In this document: in pieces, positions 26,168 to 35,848 of the stretch
How positions within the stretch are numbered: position 1 is the first letter of the stretch
How the letters are laid out: each line of letters opens with the position of its first letter
From: Pseudomonadales bacterium
GTDB lineage: Bacteria > Pseudomonadota > Gammaproteobacteria > Pseudomonadales > Azotimanducaceae
Direction: 5' to 3'
Length of the DNA stretch: 49,378 nucleotides
Assembly: GCA_030749725.1 (NCBI GenBank)
Contig: JASMJM010000024.1
Span: forward strand, 1 to 49,378
Notes under the pieces: model-generated
What the model saw: the letters and a program-made list of their open reading frames with translations, nothing else
What the model was told of the DNA's origin: nothing
Databases searched by the model: none
Program-made: the position numbers and the translations under genes

Positions 26168-27268
26168 ATGAAGAACTCGACCTTTATCCTGCTGGCATTC
26201 TTAGCGATCACCACCACCTTGCCCGCGGTTGCGGCAAATGATGACAAGTATCGTGTTGATACTGTGATCGAAGGGATCAGTATTCCCTGGGGCATGGTGT
26301 GGCTGCCCAACGGCGATATGCTTGTGACCGAACGTCAGGGCAGTCTGTACCGAGTACGCAATGCAAAGATCCACAGCAAGATTGAGGGACTACCGAAGGT
26401 GCATGCAAATGGTCAGGGCGGCTTACTCGACTTGGAGCTCCACCCGGCGTATGCGGATAACGGTTGGCTATACCTGTCTTACTCGAGTCCGGAAGGTGAT
26501 GGTGCCGGCAGTAACACGGCCATCATGCGAGCCAAGCTGGACGGTGATACCCTTGTTGATCAGAAGGTCCTCTACAAGGCAGAACCTAACTCACGCCGGG
26601 GTCAACACTACGGCAGTCGCATCGAGTTCGATGATATGGGCTTTCTGTTTTTCTCCATCGGTGAGCGCGGCCAGCGTGACAGCAACCCACAAGATCTCAG
26701 TCGTGACGGCGGCAAGGTGTATCGATTGCATGACGACGGCCGAATCCCGGCAGACAATCCCTATGTCAAGCAAGCTGGTGCAAAAGACGCTGTTTACTCC
26801 TGGGGGCACCGCAATCCCCAGGGCATGGCAAAGAATCCCGTCAGCGGACAGATTTGGGTCCACGAACACGGTCCGCGTGGCGGCGACGAGGTGAACGTGG
26901 TTAAGCCTACCGCCAATTACGGCTGGCCCATATTGAGCTACGGCATCAATTACAGCGGCACCGAGTTTGCGCAGGGCACTGAGCGCGAAGGGTTCGAATC
27001 GCCGATATGGTATTGGGTGCCATCCATCGCCCCGTCCGGGATGACGTTTGTGAGCAGCGATAGGTACCCGGACTGGCAGGGGCACTTATTGGTCGGCTCA
27101 TTGAAGTTCGGTTATCTGGTACTGTGCCGGGTGGCCGGCAACACCATCGCCAGCGCAGAGATTCTGTTTGAAGGCATTGGCCGCGTCCGCAACGTGCGTC
27201 AGGGACCGGATGGATACATCTATGTCGCCGTCGACGGGAAAGGCATCAAGCGCCTGGTGCCGCTATAA
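26168..27268 (+). CDS. Exported PQQ-type soluble sugar dehydrogenase (YliI/Asd-like)
   Basis: The product has 366 residues. A Sec signal peptide (MKNSTFILLAFLAITTTLPAVAA) is followed by a six-bladed propeller. Diagnostic segments are IPWGMVWLPNGDMLVTER, GGLLDLELHP, GQHYGSRIEFD, GHRNPQGMAKNP, EHGPRGGDEVN and, near the end, VRNVRQGPDGYIYVAVD. The family oxidises aldoses in the periplasm using PQQ and calcium. No PQQ synthesis gene is in the window, so cofactor may come from elsewhere. GGGAAA serves as ribosome binding site. Confidence 0.88.
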   Translation: MKNSTFILLAFLAITTTLPAVAANDDKYRVDTVIEGISIPWGMVWLPNGDMLVTERQGSLYRVRNAKIHSKIEGLPKVHANGQGGLLDLELHPAYADNGWLYLSYSSPEGDGAGSNTAIMRAKLDGDTLVDQKVLYKAEPNSRRGQHYGSRIEFDDMGFLFFSIGERGQRDSNPQDLSRDGGKVYRLHDDGRIPADNPYVKQAGAKDAVYSWGHRNPQGMAKNPVSGQIWVHEHGPRGGDEVNVVKPTANYGWPILSYGINYSGTEFAQGTEREGFESPIWYWVPSIAPSGMTFVSSDRYPDWQGHLLVGSLKFGYLVLCRVAGNTIASAEILFEGIGRVRNVRQGPDGYIYVAVDGKGIKRLVPL

Positions 27269-27329
27269 CGCAGCACACCACACCGGCCCTGTTGATCAAC
27301 CGTTCGCGATGGCTGCGGCTATACCTGGG

Positions 27330-27749
27330 TTACGCGACCTCATCACCATGCTCGTGATCTGGACCTCCGGGAACCACAGCGTAGCCCAACAGCCCGCCGA
27401 ACGTGACGGCGATTACCCCCCAACCGAGCAAGAAACTAGGGCCTAGAGCCAACCCCCACCTGACTCTCTCCCCAATGTACTCGACCCCGGCGATGGGGTA
27501 GAAGATCCCTGTAAAGATCAATATCCAGCCGATAACTGTTAGTGTAAGGGGCGCTCGCGAACCCGATGCCACGCATAACAGCGCACCGCCAAACAGCAGG
27601 CGTAAAACGGATGCAGTATAAAGCCCGGCAGGTTCTTGGATCAGAACAATAAGCTCTGCCAGTCGCATGGGGGAGACGATTCCCAATACGCCGGCTGCGG
27701 CAGTGAGGGCGCACAAGGCAAAGACTGCCGGAGTCAGCACTTTCACCAT
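27330..27749 (-). CDS. Small integral membrane protein, unknown function
   Basis: The product has 139 residues with about four hydrophobic segments (from VFALCALTAAAGVLGIV to FLLGWGVIAVTFGGLLGYAVV) and a short charged C-terminus ending in DHEHGDEVA. I do not recognise a named family. The ATG at 27749 has GGAGGTG about 6 bases upstream; the longer frame is not supported. It follows the efflux operon after about 150 bases on the same strand and may be a separate unit. Confidence 0.65.
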   Translation of the reverse strand: MVKVLTPAVFALCALTAAAGVLGIVSPMRLAELIVLIQEPAGLYTASVLRLLFGGALLCVASGSRAPLTLTVIGWILIFTGIFYPIAGVEYIGERVRWGLALGPSFLLGWGVIAVTFGGLLGYAVVPGGPDHEHGDEVA

Positions 27750-27896
27750 ATGGGCACCTCCCATGTTGGTACGCTGCCCCGCAGATCGGCACGGATGCCG
27801 GCAATGAATTCCTCTAAACCACGCCAGCAACTCTTTGGCGTTCTCTTCCATCGCTGGCGACTTACTGGCGGCATTCTGATCGAACGCTGCTCGTGG

Positions 27897-29237
27897 CTAG
27901 GTCCCTCTGGCAAGGGTAATCTCGAAGCTCTGACCACCCACACTGAGCGTCCCCTTTGCTTGATCGTCTTCCAGCGTACCACTGAATTGGAGTCGCAGCA
28001 TGTTGGATCGGAATGACAGTTTGCCATCTTCGAGAGACGCCACGCTTATCCTGGCACCTTGCATGCCTCTGTCCGGATTGTCCAAAAAACCTACCAAGAA
28101 TGCATCGTTATCTTTTTCAAATCGAACGATGAGTGTCGACTTGCCTTGTGGTGCCGACAGTTCGCCATGCCAGCTTCCCACCAGTTTTGCTGCCGAATCA
28201 GCGGGAATCTCCAACTTCAGCGACGGCAGGCGACCCTTTATGATCGTTAGCGGCATCTTTTGGCCAGCTTGACTGAAGTCACCGCTAATTTTTCCGGACT
28301 CCATGGCCCCCTTGAATGAACCGATGCCACCGATAGCTATCTCCACAGTGGCGCCTTCCAATGAAACAGATTTAATCGGTAAATCCTTGGCGCCTTGATC
28401 CGGGCTGTCAAAATAGCCGCGCACATAGTCCTTTACCTGGACAAATCGAAACACTGCAGCTAGGGAACCGCCGGGCGTGTCAATGGTGCCGTGCCAATGA
28501 CCCATCAAATTGGCTTTGACATCTGTTGCCAACTCGAGTGCATACTCTCGCGGGTTAAAAGCCGCTTTGCTCAAGGTCAGAGGCATCGCCAGTCCCTGCG
28601 ACCATTCTCCGACGATATCCGCACCTTCGAACTTCCCCTTGTAGGTTCCGTTGACGACCTCTACGCGAAGACTAATGTCCGACTCCGTTACCACGATATT
28701 TTCCATATTGAATTTCTGCGGGCTCTGATCCGGGCTTTCCATCGTGCCGGCCAATCTACCGGATTCTGTGGCATTGAAATTCATGACGATGGAAAGTGAC
28801 GAACCACCTGGTATTTCCAGGTCGCCTTGCCAGCGACCAACTATTCTGTCGAGCACTTCCTGAGGCAGAGCCTGTTCTTCGTAAGGCGTCAGTTCAAATG
28901 GATACGACTCACCAAGCTGACTCCAATGCCCTTTTAGAGAACCGTCCACCAGCTTTCCAGCATACGAGCCCTCAAGATCAGCAACTTCCACGGACAGACT
29001 GTTTTCATCGAACGTGACTTTGCTTGCGGCCACGTTTTTTATCGCTCCCGAATCCGGAGAATTAATCAGCATCGAGTAACTGCCGTCGGGTTTGGATTCG
29101 AAGATAAACTGCACGGTCAGTTCACTTCCCGGTGCCGTGACAAGCTTGCCCTGCCACGTCCCTTCAAGATCAGCCACCGCGTTACAGGCTGTAAATATCA
29201 ACGAACATACGGCTTGATTCAGTAGTTTCTTAGGCAT
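27897..29237 (-). CDS. Secreted protein of four tandem beta-rich modules
   Basis: The product has 446 residues. A short signal peptide ends at AVA before DLEG (residue 23); a Cys at 18 could instead suggest a lipoprotein, but the lipobox is poor. Four modules of about 110 residues follow, each beginning GxWxG (Trp at 28, 136, 248 and 356) and carrying an SPD/NPD turn about 31 residues later (60, 168, 278, 387), then a GxW/F-SQ-G-type strand. The module resembles the N-terminal domain found before many alpha/beta-hydrolase or serine hydrolase domains in Bacteroidetes and gammaproteobacteria; here it stands alone in four copies. It starts 27 bases after the efflux permease stop, so it belongs to that operon. 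Role unknown. Confidence 0.75.
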   Translation of the reverse strand: MPKKLLNQAVCSLIFTACNAVADLEGTWQGKLVTAPGSELTVQFIFESKPDGSYSMLINSPDSGAIKNVAASKVTFDENSLSVEVADLEGSYAGKLVDGSLKGHWSQLGESYPFELTPYEEQALPQEVLDRIVGRWQGDLEIPGGSSLSIVMNFNATESGRLAGTMESPDQSPQKFNMENIVVTESDISLRVEVVNGTYKGKFEGADIVGEWSQGLAMPLTLSKAAFNPREYALELATDVKANLMGHWHGTIDTPGGSLAAVFRFVQVKDYVRGYFDSPDQGAKDLPIKSVSLEGATVEIAIGGIGSFKGAMESGKISGDFSQAGQKMPLTIIKGRLPSLKLEIPADSAAKLVGSWHGELSAPQGKSTLIVRFEKDNDAFLVGFLDNPDRGMQGARISVASLEDGKLSFRSNMLRLQFSGTLEDDQAKGTLSVGGQSFEITLARGT

Positions 29238-29264
29238 GAGGGTTTCTCCAAGTCGTGCTGGCGA

Positions 29265-31694
29265 TTATTCGTAGCGTAGAGCGTTCACTGGATTGGACAG
29301 TGCAGTTTTGGATGACTGGGCCGCGATCGTGGTAAATGCAATTGCAGCAACGACCAGTGACGCGGCAATAAATACCCAAACCTCTATGTCGACTCGGTAG
29401 GCGAATACATCGAGCCAGATATTCATCACGTAATATGAAAGCAACGACGCCAGAACAGAAGCAACGACGACCAGATACATTAAGTTTCTGGCCAGCATCG
29501 TGATGATCTGCAAAGTGGTCGCGCCGATAACTTTCCGAATGCCTATTTCCTTGGTTCGCAGTTCGGTCGTAAACGCAGCGACGCCAAACAGCCCCAAACA
29601 GGAAATGAACATACAGATCCCGGCAAAAACAGAGGTCAAGTGCATGAGGTTGGTCTCGTTCTCATACATTTCATTGAGCAGGTCATCAAAGAACCGGAAT
29701 TCAAACGGGTGTTCCGGATCGATTTCGGATATGACAGAGTCGATGTAGTTGATCGTGCGGAATACATCTTCACCAGCTACGCTAACGATGATGGTACGTG
29801 CCTGCAGAGGTCTTTGCAGCGGTGGCACATTGGAAAAGTCAGCCGGTGGAAAGGGTCGCAGGAACATGGGCACAACCGGTTCGTGCAGGGATGCAAAATG
29901 AAAATCCTCCACCACACCGACAACGCGGGCATTGAACTCCTGTATCCGTTTTCCGATTGGGTTTTCCCATCCCATATTCTTCACCATGGTCTCATTGACG
30001 ACCACCGACGTGCCCACGTCAGTCAGCAATCGCTTGGAGAAATCTCTCCCTTCGATGACTTCAATATCCATGACGTCAATAAATTCCTTACCCACGGCAA
30101 TATGATTCAGCGTCGTTCGCTCCATCTGGCCTTGGTTATTCTCAACTTGCAGCAATTGGATGGCCACGCCCTGTCCCGGAACATAGCTGGATTCCGTGAA
30201 CCCGAGCACGCTGGCGTTTTTCAGCAGTTCGTTTCTGATTACCAGAATCCTTTCCAGCGTCTCCACACCGCGAAGTGTAATGGACAATTTGTTTTCCTCA
30301 TCATAGCCAAGCGGTTTGCTGGCTACATAGCGCATTTGAATCTGCATCAAGACAGTACTGGCCAGTACCCCAACCGAGACTAGAAATTGAAGGAAAATCA
30401 GGATCTCGCGAAGGTGCAATCCGGACGAACGGATCCTTTTCGTGGCGGTCAGTGCAGACAAAGGCGCTACCGAGGACAAATAGAGGGCGGGATAGATCCC
30501 GGCAAGTACACCAATGAGGATGGTACCCATCACGATCCACATGATAACGAGGGGTTCACCGGACAAGTCCAATAGGGCGCCTTTGCCCAGCCAACTGCTG
30601 AGCGGAGTAAAAGCCTCGGCCAGCACGACCAGGAATCCGCCCAACAGGAGGGCAACAAGCGCATAGCCTACGGACTCTCCCATAAACTGAACGATTAGTT
30701 GCCATCTTTCAGCTCCGATGATCTTGCGCATGCCTATTTCCTTGGCGCGCTTTGTTGCCCTTGCAGTGGCCAAATTGGTGTAGTTTATACAGGCAACCAG
30801 CACTACAAACACGGCTACCGCAAAGAACCCATACACATAAAAGACATTGCCCGTTAGTTCGTCATAACCAAGGCTGCTGTCAAAATGGACCTCAGCCAGC
30901 GGTTGCGTGATGAATTCCGCAGACAGCTGTATTCGCTTTCCTAATTCGGACATCACTTTGTCGTAGAACGAGGCAAACATGGTTTCCAGCGCGTGTTGAT
31001 CGAGATCAGGTGAGAGAAAAATGTAAGTGTATTCTCCAATGCTGAAGAGCTGTTGGGGAGACGCGTTCTGATCGCTCAGCCCGTAGTTCTCCAATACATT
31101 CATGGAGATCAGAGCATCGTATTTCAGATGAGAGTTGTCCGGCTGATCTTCGAACACCGCCGTGACACGAAAGTCAAATACGTCAGTTTTGAGTTTTTCA
31201 CCCACCGGGTTGCGATCGCCGAAATAAGCACGGGAAAAACTCTCGCTGAGTGCGATGGCGAAGGGATCCGCCAACGCATTTTCCAAGTCGCCATAGATTG
31301 CCTTGTGCGTAAATACTCTGAACGCATTCTCGTCAGCAAGTCGCACATCAGTCCAGAAGATTGCCGTATCTTCATATCGGTACAAGCCTCGTCCCGGGTC
31401 CCTGAACCTGACAAATTCGCCAACCTGAGGAAACTCCTTGAGAAACAGAGGACCTAACGCGTGAGATGACGCGGCAAATCGATCCGACTTACCATTTGTG
31501 GTGTAGACATTGGCAATACGATAGATACGTTCGTGATTTACATTGTGTTGATCGTAAGTCAACTCACTGCGGATATACAAAAATAGTATCAACGCGCACG
31601 CGATCGCCAGCGAGAGTCCGAGCACGTTGATCAGCGCATAGGTCTTCTCCCGGTAAAAATGTCGCAGCGTAACTTTTAGATAGTGCTTAAGCAT
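29265..31694 (-). CDS. ABC transporter permease, MacB/FtsX family (double-module)
   Basis: The product has 809 residues. The first membrane helix (YALINVLGLSLAIACALILFLYI) is followed by a large periplasmic MacB-core domain opening with YDQHNVNHERIYRI. Three helices with the KEIGMRKIIGA coupling motif come next, then a second module with a second periplasmic domain and KEIGIRKVIGA. The ending NPVNALRYE is typical. The double-module form is common in Bacteroidetes and also found in gammaproteobacteria. It pumps substrates from the inner membrane or periplasm outward with the adjacent ATPase and adaptor. The ATG at 31694 overlaps the ATPase stop, so translation is coupled. Base composition looks more AT-rich than the flanks, possibly from transfer. 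Confidence 0.85.
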   Translation of the reverse strand: MLKHYLKVTLRHFYREKTYALINVLGLSLAIACALILFLYIRSELTYDQHNVNHERIYRIANVYTTNGKSDRFAASSHALGPLFLKEFPQVGEFVRFRDPGRGLYRYEDTAIFWTDVRLADENAFRVFTHKAIYGDLENALADPFAIALSESFSRAYFGDRNPVGEKLKTDVFDFRVTAVFEDQPDNSHLKYDALISMNVLENYGLSDQNASPQQLFSIGEYTYIFLSPDLDQHALETMFASFYDKVMSELGKRIQLSAEFITQPLAEVHFDSSLGYDELTGNVFYVYGFFAVAVFVVLVACINYTNLATARATKRAKEIGMRKIIGAERWQLIVQFMGESVGYALVALLLGGFLVVLAEAFTPLSSWLGKGALLDLSGEPLVIMWIVMGTILIGVLAGIYPALYLSSVAPLSALTATKRIRSSGLHLREILIFLQFLVSVGVLASTVLMQIQMRYVASKPLGYDEENKLSITLRGVETLERILVIRNELLKNASVLGFTESSYVPGQGVAIQLLQVENNQGQMERTTLNHIAVGKEFIDVMDIEVIEGRDFSKRLLTDVGTSVVVNETMVKNMGWENPIGKRIQEFNARVVGVVEDFHFASLHEPVVPMFLRPFPPADFSNVPPLQRPLQARTIIVSVAGEDVFRTINYIDSVISEIDPEHPFEFRFFDDLLNEMYENETNLMHLTSVFAGICMFISCLGLFGVAAFTTELRTKEIGIRKVIGATTLQIITMLARNLMYLVVVASVLASLLSYYVMNIWLDVFAYRVDIEVWVFIAASLVVAAIAFTTIAAQSSKTALSNPVNALRYE

Positions 31695-32379
31695 ATTCCC
31701 GCTTCCGATTCTCTTCCGATTGAATCTTGCCATCGAACAAATGGATAACGCGATCAGCAAAATTCGCATCATGCTCTGAGTGGGTCACCATCACGATGGT
31801 ACTGCCCTCACCATTCAGCTGTCGCAGCATCCCCATGACTTCATCACCGTGTTCAGAATCGAGGTTTCCCGTTGGCTCGTCGGCGAGGATCAACTTGGGC
31901 GAATTCACAATCGCCCGGGCGACTGCCGTGCGTTGCTGCTGACCTCCCGATAGCTGCAGCGGGAAGTGATCCATGCGATGACTCATGTCCATTTTCTCGA
32001 GCACTGATTGGGTCCGCTTGGCACGCTCACGAACAGATGTCTTGTTATAGATCAAAGGTAACTCGACGTTCTCGTACACGGTAAGTTCGTCGATGAGATT
32101 AAAGCTCTGAAACACAAATCCAATATTCGCCTTGCGGATTCTTCCTCTGCTGTGTTCCGGATACTTGCCGACTTCCTCTCCTAGGAACTGGTATTGACCA
32201 TCGGACGGACTGTCGATTAAACCGAGGATGTGCAATAGGGTTGATTTGCCACAACCTGATGGCCCCATCAGGGAGACGAACTCTCCCTCATCGACTTCAA
32301 GATCTACCTCGTCCAACGCTGTCGTTTCTACTTTCTCGGTGCGAAAGATTTTGGTGATATTACTGGCTGATATAATCAA
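31687..32379 (-). CDS. ABC transporter ATP-binding protein, MacB/LolD type
   Basis: The product has 230 residues. Walker A GPSGCGKST, Q-loop FVFQSFNL, signature LSGGQQQR, Walker B LILADEPTGNLD and H-loop VTHSEHD are all intact. The EPTGNLD ending is characteristic of the MacB/LolD/FtsE class, which powers permeases with FtsX-type cores. The start appears to be TTG at 32379 with GAGGA 8 bases upstream. It lies between the adaptor gene (33 bases upstream) and the permease (overlapping). Confidence 0.9.
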   Translation of the reverse strand: MIISASNITKIFRTEKVETTALDEVDLEVDEGEFVSLMGPSGCGKSTLLHILGLIDSPSDGQYQFLGEEVGKYPEHSRGRIRKANIGFVFQSFNLIDELTVYENVELPLIYNKTSVRERAKRTQSVLEKMDMSHRMDHFPLQLSGGQQQRTAVARAIVNSPKLILADEPTGNLDSEHGDEVMGMLRQLNGEGSTIVMVTHSEHDANFADRVIHLFDGKIQSEENRKREYA

Positions 32380-32412
32380 AATGGATTCCTCTGAATCTCC
32401 TAAGACAGGAGG

Positions 32413-33684
32413 TCAACGATTTATTGGCTCGGAGAAGGTCAGTTCGTCGGCATCTCTGAACAGGTCATAGCTCGAACTGATAATCCAATCACCTGTTTCC
32501 AGACCCTCCAATACCTCAAAACTCTTGGGATTCTGTCGGCCTGGAACCACAGCGACTCGATAAGCAGCACTGCCGTCATCAGTCAGCCGATAGACCCAAC
32601 GACCATTCGTATGCCTGTAAAACCCACCCTTGGTCACCAGAGTCGAAGTATTGGTCTCGCTCAAACTCAGGTCGATCTGTAAGCTCTGACCTCGCTTGAT
32701 ACCATCTGCAACTGTTCCTGCAAATCCCATGTCCACCTGAAATGCATCGTTTGTCACTTCAGGATAGATCTTGATTACCTTGAGCTGATATTGTTGCCCA
32801 TCGAAGTCAAAGCTGCCCTGCTGACTCACTTCTACTTTTGAGATATAGAACTGATCGATGTTGGCGATTACCTTGAACACGTCCAATCGATCGACCTGGC
32901 CGATTCGATGACCTTTGGTAAAACTCTGACCAATCTCTGCGCGCATGGCGGACAGGTAACCACTGATGGGTGCTCGCACCTCAAGACTGTCGACGATGCG
33001 GCTAAGTACTTCTAAACTGCGGTTGACCCGGTCAATGGAATCGTCCACCTGTCGGTTCTGTTGTTCTCGGAGGATACTCTCTTGCCGAATACGTTCTGTT
33101 AGCAGGCCACGGTTGTTCTTAAGGTATTCGAGTTCGTCCTTGGTTGATTCGAACTGCTGTTGTGATATGGTCGTGTTCGGTTGTTCTTTCAGTGTTATGA
33201 AGCGCTTGTAATCCTTCTCCAAATCGAGAATGCGATAGTTCAGATCCAGCAATTGATCTTTGAGGATGAGATTTTTCTCAGTCAGGGATATCTTCGAGTT
33301 GCGAAGCTGATTCAGGTTTTCCAGTATTCGGGTCTCGGAATCGATGGTGTTTTTCTGGACGTTGGTGTTATTGAAACGTAGTATCACGTCGCCTTTGTCG
33401 ACCCAACTGCCACTGGCGATAAACACTTCCTCGACGATGCCACCTTCCTGCAGATCGAGGTAAACGGTGGTGCGTGGCTGCACGCTTCCGATGATGGGAA
33501 TGTATTCCTCGAACTCGCCCTGGCTGACTTGAGAAACACTGATACGGGCAACGTCAACATTTAGCCGTGATTTTCCAGAACTGGAAATCGCGCTATAGCC
33601 AAGACCGATGACCAGTAAACCTGTTACAGAATAGGTGATTATTCTGCTGACCGGCCACTGCTTCTGTTCGATAGGCCTATCCAT
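32413..33684 (-). CDS. HlyD/MacA-type periplasmic adaptor protein
   Basis: The product has 423 residues. One N-terminal membrane anchor (about residues 15-35) is followed by a lipoyl half (YIPIIGSVQPRTTVYL, then GGIVEEVFIASGSWVDKGDVILRF), a long coiled coil (about 95-235, Gln/Leu/Arg-rich), the second lipoyl half (LEVRAPISGYLSAMRAEIGQSFTKG), and beta-barrel and membrane-proximal parts. These are the pieces of a membrane fusion protein linking the inner-membrane pump to an outer-membrane channel; no TolC gene is nearby. The ATG at 33684 was chosen because the family starts just before the anchor; the ribosome binding site is weak. It is the first gene of the efflux operon. Confidence 0.85.
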   Translation of the reverse strand: MDRPIEQKQWPVSRIITYSVTGLLVIGLGYSAISSSGKSRLNVDVARISVSQVSQGEFEEYIPIIGSVQPRTTVYLDLQEGGIVEEVFIASGSWVDKGDVILRFNNTNVQKNTIDSETRILENLNQLRNSKISLTEKNLILKDQLLDLNYRILDLEKDYKRFITLKEQPNTTISQQQFESTKDELEYLKNNRGLLTERIRQESILREQQNRQVDDSIDRVNRSLEVLSRIVDSLEVRAPISGYLSAMRAEIGQSFTKGHRIGQVDRLDVFKVIANIDQFYISKVEVSQQGSFDFDGQQYQLKVIKIYPEVTNDAFQVDMGFAGTVADGIKRGQSLQIDLSLSETNTSTLVTKGGFYRHTNGRWVYRLTDDGSAAYRVAVVPGRQNPKSFEVLEGLETGDWIISSSYDLFRDADELTFSEPINR

Positions 33685-33884
33685 ACCAACCTGCGACAAT
33701 GACCAGGTACATAACGGACGAGAGAACCGAACAGCCGCTCTTGGAGGGACGATTACAGGCGAGCGCGGTTCCATCGCTGAATTCTGCGCATAGTCTACAG
33801 TTATCTGTGGGTACCCGCTATGACGAATTGAATGAGGGAATAGTTCTAAGACCCGCCAACTATTTCTACAGCTGAAGGGGCTCG

Positions 33885-34889
33885 TTAAGTACGGAGACGC
33901 TGCAAGAGTTCTGCCTGTTCCTCATCTTTCAGCGATGGAACACGAAACGACGTCCTGCCGATGACGTCACCGAAGCGGGCCTTCATGGTATCGACAACTT
34001 CCTCGGGTGTGCCGATGATGGCGATCGTGTGCAGGATTTCGTCGCTGATCACGTCGGCCATCTGGCGTTGCTGTTGACGCTTGTTGAGCATGTTCAATTC
34101 GCTTTGCAGATCACCCCAGCCGTGAAGTTCAAGTACCGGTCGGTAGGCTTCCGTCGAACCGTAAAAGGCGATGCGATCACGGGCCGCAGCGATTGCTGCC
34201 TCGATCGACTCCTCGTCGTTGCCGGAAGCGACGATGGGGGCGTAATCCAGTTCGAAGTCAGCGAGTGTTCGTTTACTCTTGGCAAGTCCCGCCTCGATCG
34301 CCGGGAGTGTCACCTCACGCATATACTGCTCCGATGAGAACGGATGCATGATCATGCCGTCGGCAACTTCCGCTGCCACTTTCGTCATCAGTGGGCCGGT
34401 CGCTGACAGCATGATCCGCGGTCTGCCTGCCTCGATGTTGTCTGGTGTGAAAGTGGCGGGCATCAACGTATGCTGGTAATACTCGCCGACATAATCCAGA
34501 CGATCGCCATCGTACCAGCAGTCGAAAATCGCCTGCATGGCATCGATGAACTCACGCATCTGCCGGGCCCCCTTGTACCAAGGCATACTGAATCGACGCT
34601 CGATATGTGGCCTCACCTGAGAACCGAGTCCGAGCACCAGCCGTCCGCCGGAGAATGCGTTCAAGTCATGGGCAATGGTCGCCAGGCTCATGGGATTACG
34701 TGAGAAGGCGACTGCAACCGAGGTGACGAGTTCGATGGACTCTGTATGCTCGGCAGCCAGGACCAGTGGCAGGAATGCATCGTGATTGAGTTCGGCGATG
34801 CGAATTCCGTCGTAACCCATCGCCTCCAGACGCATGGCGTCATCCGCGACCTTAGCCATGTCTGCCGATATGCCCGCATCAACTTTCAT
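33885..34889 (-). CDS. LLM-class flavin oxidoreductase, TIGR03617-like (F420-type) family
   Basis: The product has 334 residues in a luciferase-like fold. It begins MKVDAGISADMAKVADDAMRLE and has GYDGIRIAELNHDAFLPLVLAAEHT, VAVAFSRNPMSLATIAHDLNAFSGGRLVLGLGSQV, and a late IIGTPEEVVDTM. This order matches a family annotated as F420-dependent oxidoreductases in mycobacteria. The ATG at 34889 was chosen over a GTG at 34922 by family length. It is divergent from a crotonase/LLM pair, suggesting a shared catabolic task. Confidence 0.82.
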   Translation of the reverse strand: MKVDAGISADMAKVADDAMRLEAMGYDGIRIAELNHDAFLPLVLAAEHTESIELVTSVAVAFSRNPMSLATIAHDLNAFSGGRLVLGLGSQVRPHIERRFSMPWYKGARQMREFIDAMQAIFDCWYDGDRLDYVGEYYQHTLMPATFTPDNIEAGRPRIMLSATGPLMTKVAAEVADGMIMHPFSSEQYMREVTLPAIEAGLAKSKRTLADFELDYAPIVASGNDEESIEAAIAAARDRIAFYGSTEAYRPVLELHGWGDLQSELNMLNKRQQQRQMADVISDEILHTIAIIGTPEEVVDTMKARFGDVIGRTSFRVPSLKDEEQAELLQRLRT

Positions 34890-35027
34890 TCGTACATCTC
34901 TTTGGATAACATTCGGGTCCACACCGTTGGGCCCCGTATATCCCTATGTGGCCAGGACGCAAGCGTACTGAAAGGGCACGTGAATAGCCATACCCTACGG
35001 TCCACCAACCAGCGCGGGAGAGTGAGG

Positions 35028-35828
35028 ATGCCGATAGAACTAGAGGACCTGGAAGAAGTCAACTGGCGGCAGGATGGCGGCGTTGTTACGTTATCTCTAA
35101 ATCGACCTGAAAAGCGCAACGCCATCACGATGCGGATGTTGGGGGAACTCATTTACGCGCTGCAGTGTTGTGAGGACAGCGATGCTATTCGAGCGGTGGT
35201 AATAAGGGGTGTGGGCAAGGGATTCTGCCCGGGCGACGACTTGGGTGGCATGGGTGCCCTGCCCGAAACCTATCTCGATGCGCTTCGTCATCCGGCAACG
35301 CATGCAGCCTTACAGGCCTGTCTGCGCGCGTTGCCGAAGCCTACCATAGCCGCCATACACGGCTTTGCGTTTGGCGTCGGACTGGATCTCGCCATGGCGT
35401 GCGATTTCAGGATCGCGGCAGCGGACGCCCAGTTACGGGACCAACGGGTTTTCGGGCGAGGCATGCACGCGGTCACCGGCTGTGCCTGGTTTCAGCCGAG
35501 GGCACTTGGGCTCACCAAGGCCCTCGAGTTTCTTATCCTCGGCCAACCATACACAGGTACACGAGCGGCCGACGTGGGTATGGTCACCAAGGCAGTTCCT
35601 GCGTCCGAGTTCGAAAGCAGCGTTCATGAATTCGCGACTAAGCTGGCTAACGCGCCGACAAAGGCGATCGGATTGATGAAGAAACAGATTTACGAAGGTC
35701 TCAATATGACGCACGACGAATTTATGGCGTTTGCAGCGCCGCTCATTCGCGAGGTCGAGATCAAGGACCGCCAGGAGGGAATTAGCGCGTTCCTCGAGAA
35801 AAGACCGGCGAAATTTACCGGCCAGTAA
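35028..35828 (+). CDS. Enoyl-CoA hydratase/isomerase (crotonase) family protein
   Basis: The product has 266 residues. Crotonase signatures: LNRPEKRNAITMRM, the oxyanion loop GKGFCPGDDLGGM, and IHGFAFGVGLDLAMACD. At the second catalytic region (FGRGMHAVTGCAWFQP) the usual Glu is replaced by Gly, His or Ala, so the reaction may differ from plain hydration. The ATG at 35028 has GGGAGAG upstream; the 94 upstream codons of the open frame are antisense to the divergent LLM gene and not believable. Twenty bases separate it from the next LLM gene. Confidence 0.83.
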   Translation: MPIELEDLEEVNWRQDGGVVTLSLNRPEKRNAITMRMLGELIYALQCCEDSDAIRAVVIRGVGKGFCPGDDLGGMGALPETYLDALRHPATHAALQACLRALPKPTIAAIHGFAFGVGLDLAMACDFRIAAADAQLRDQRVFGRGMHAVTGCAWFQPRALGLTKALEFLILGQPYTGTRAADVGMVTKAVPASEFESSVHEFATKLANAPTKAIGLMKKQIYEGLNMTHDEFMAFAAPLIREVEIKDRQEGISAFLEKRPAKFTGQ

Positions 35829-35848
35829 CTTTAAAGCAAGGAAAACCA

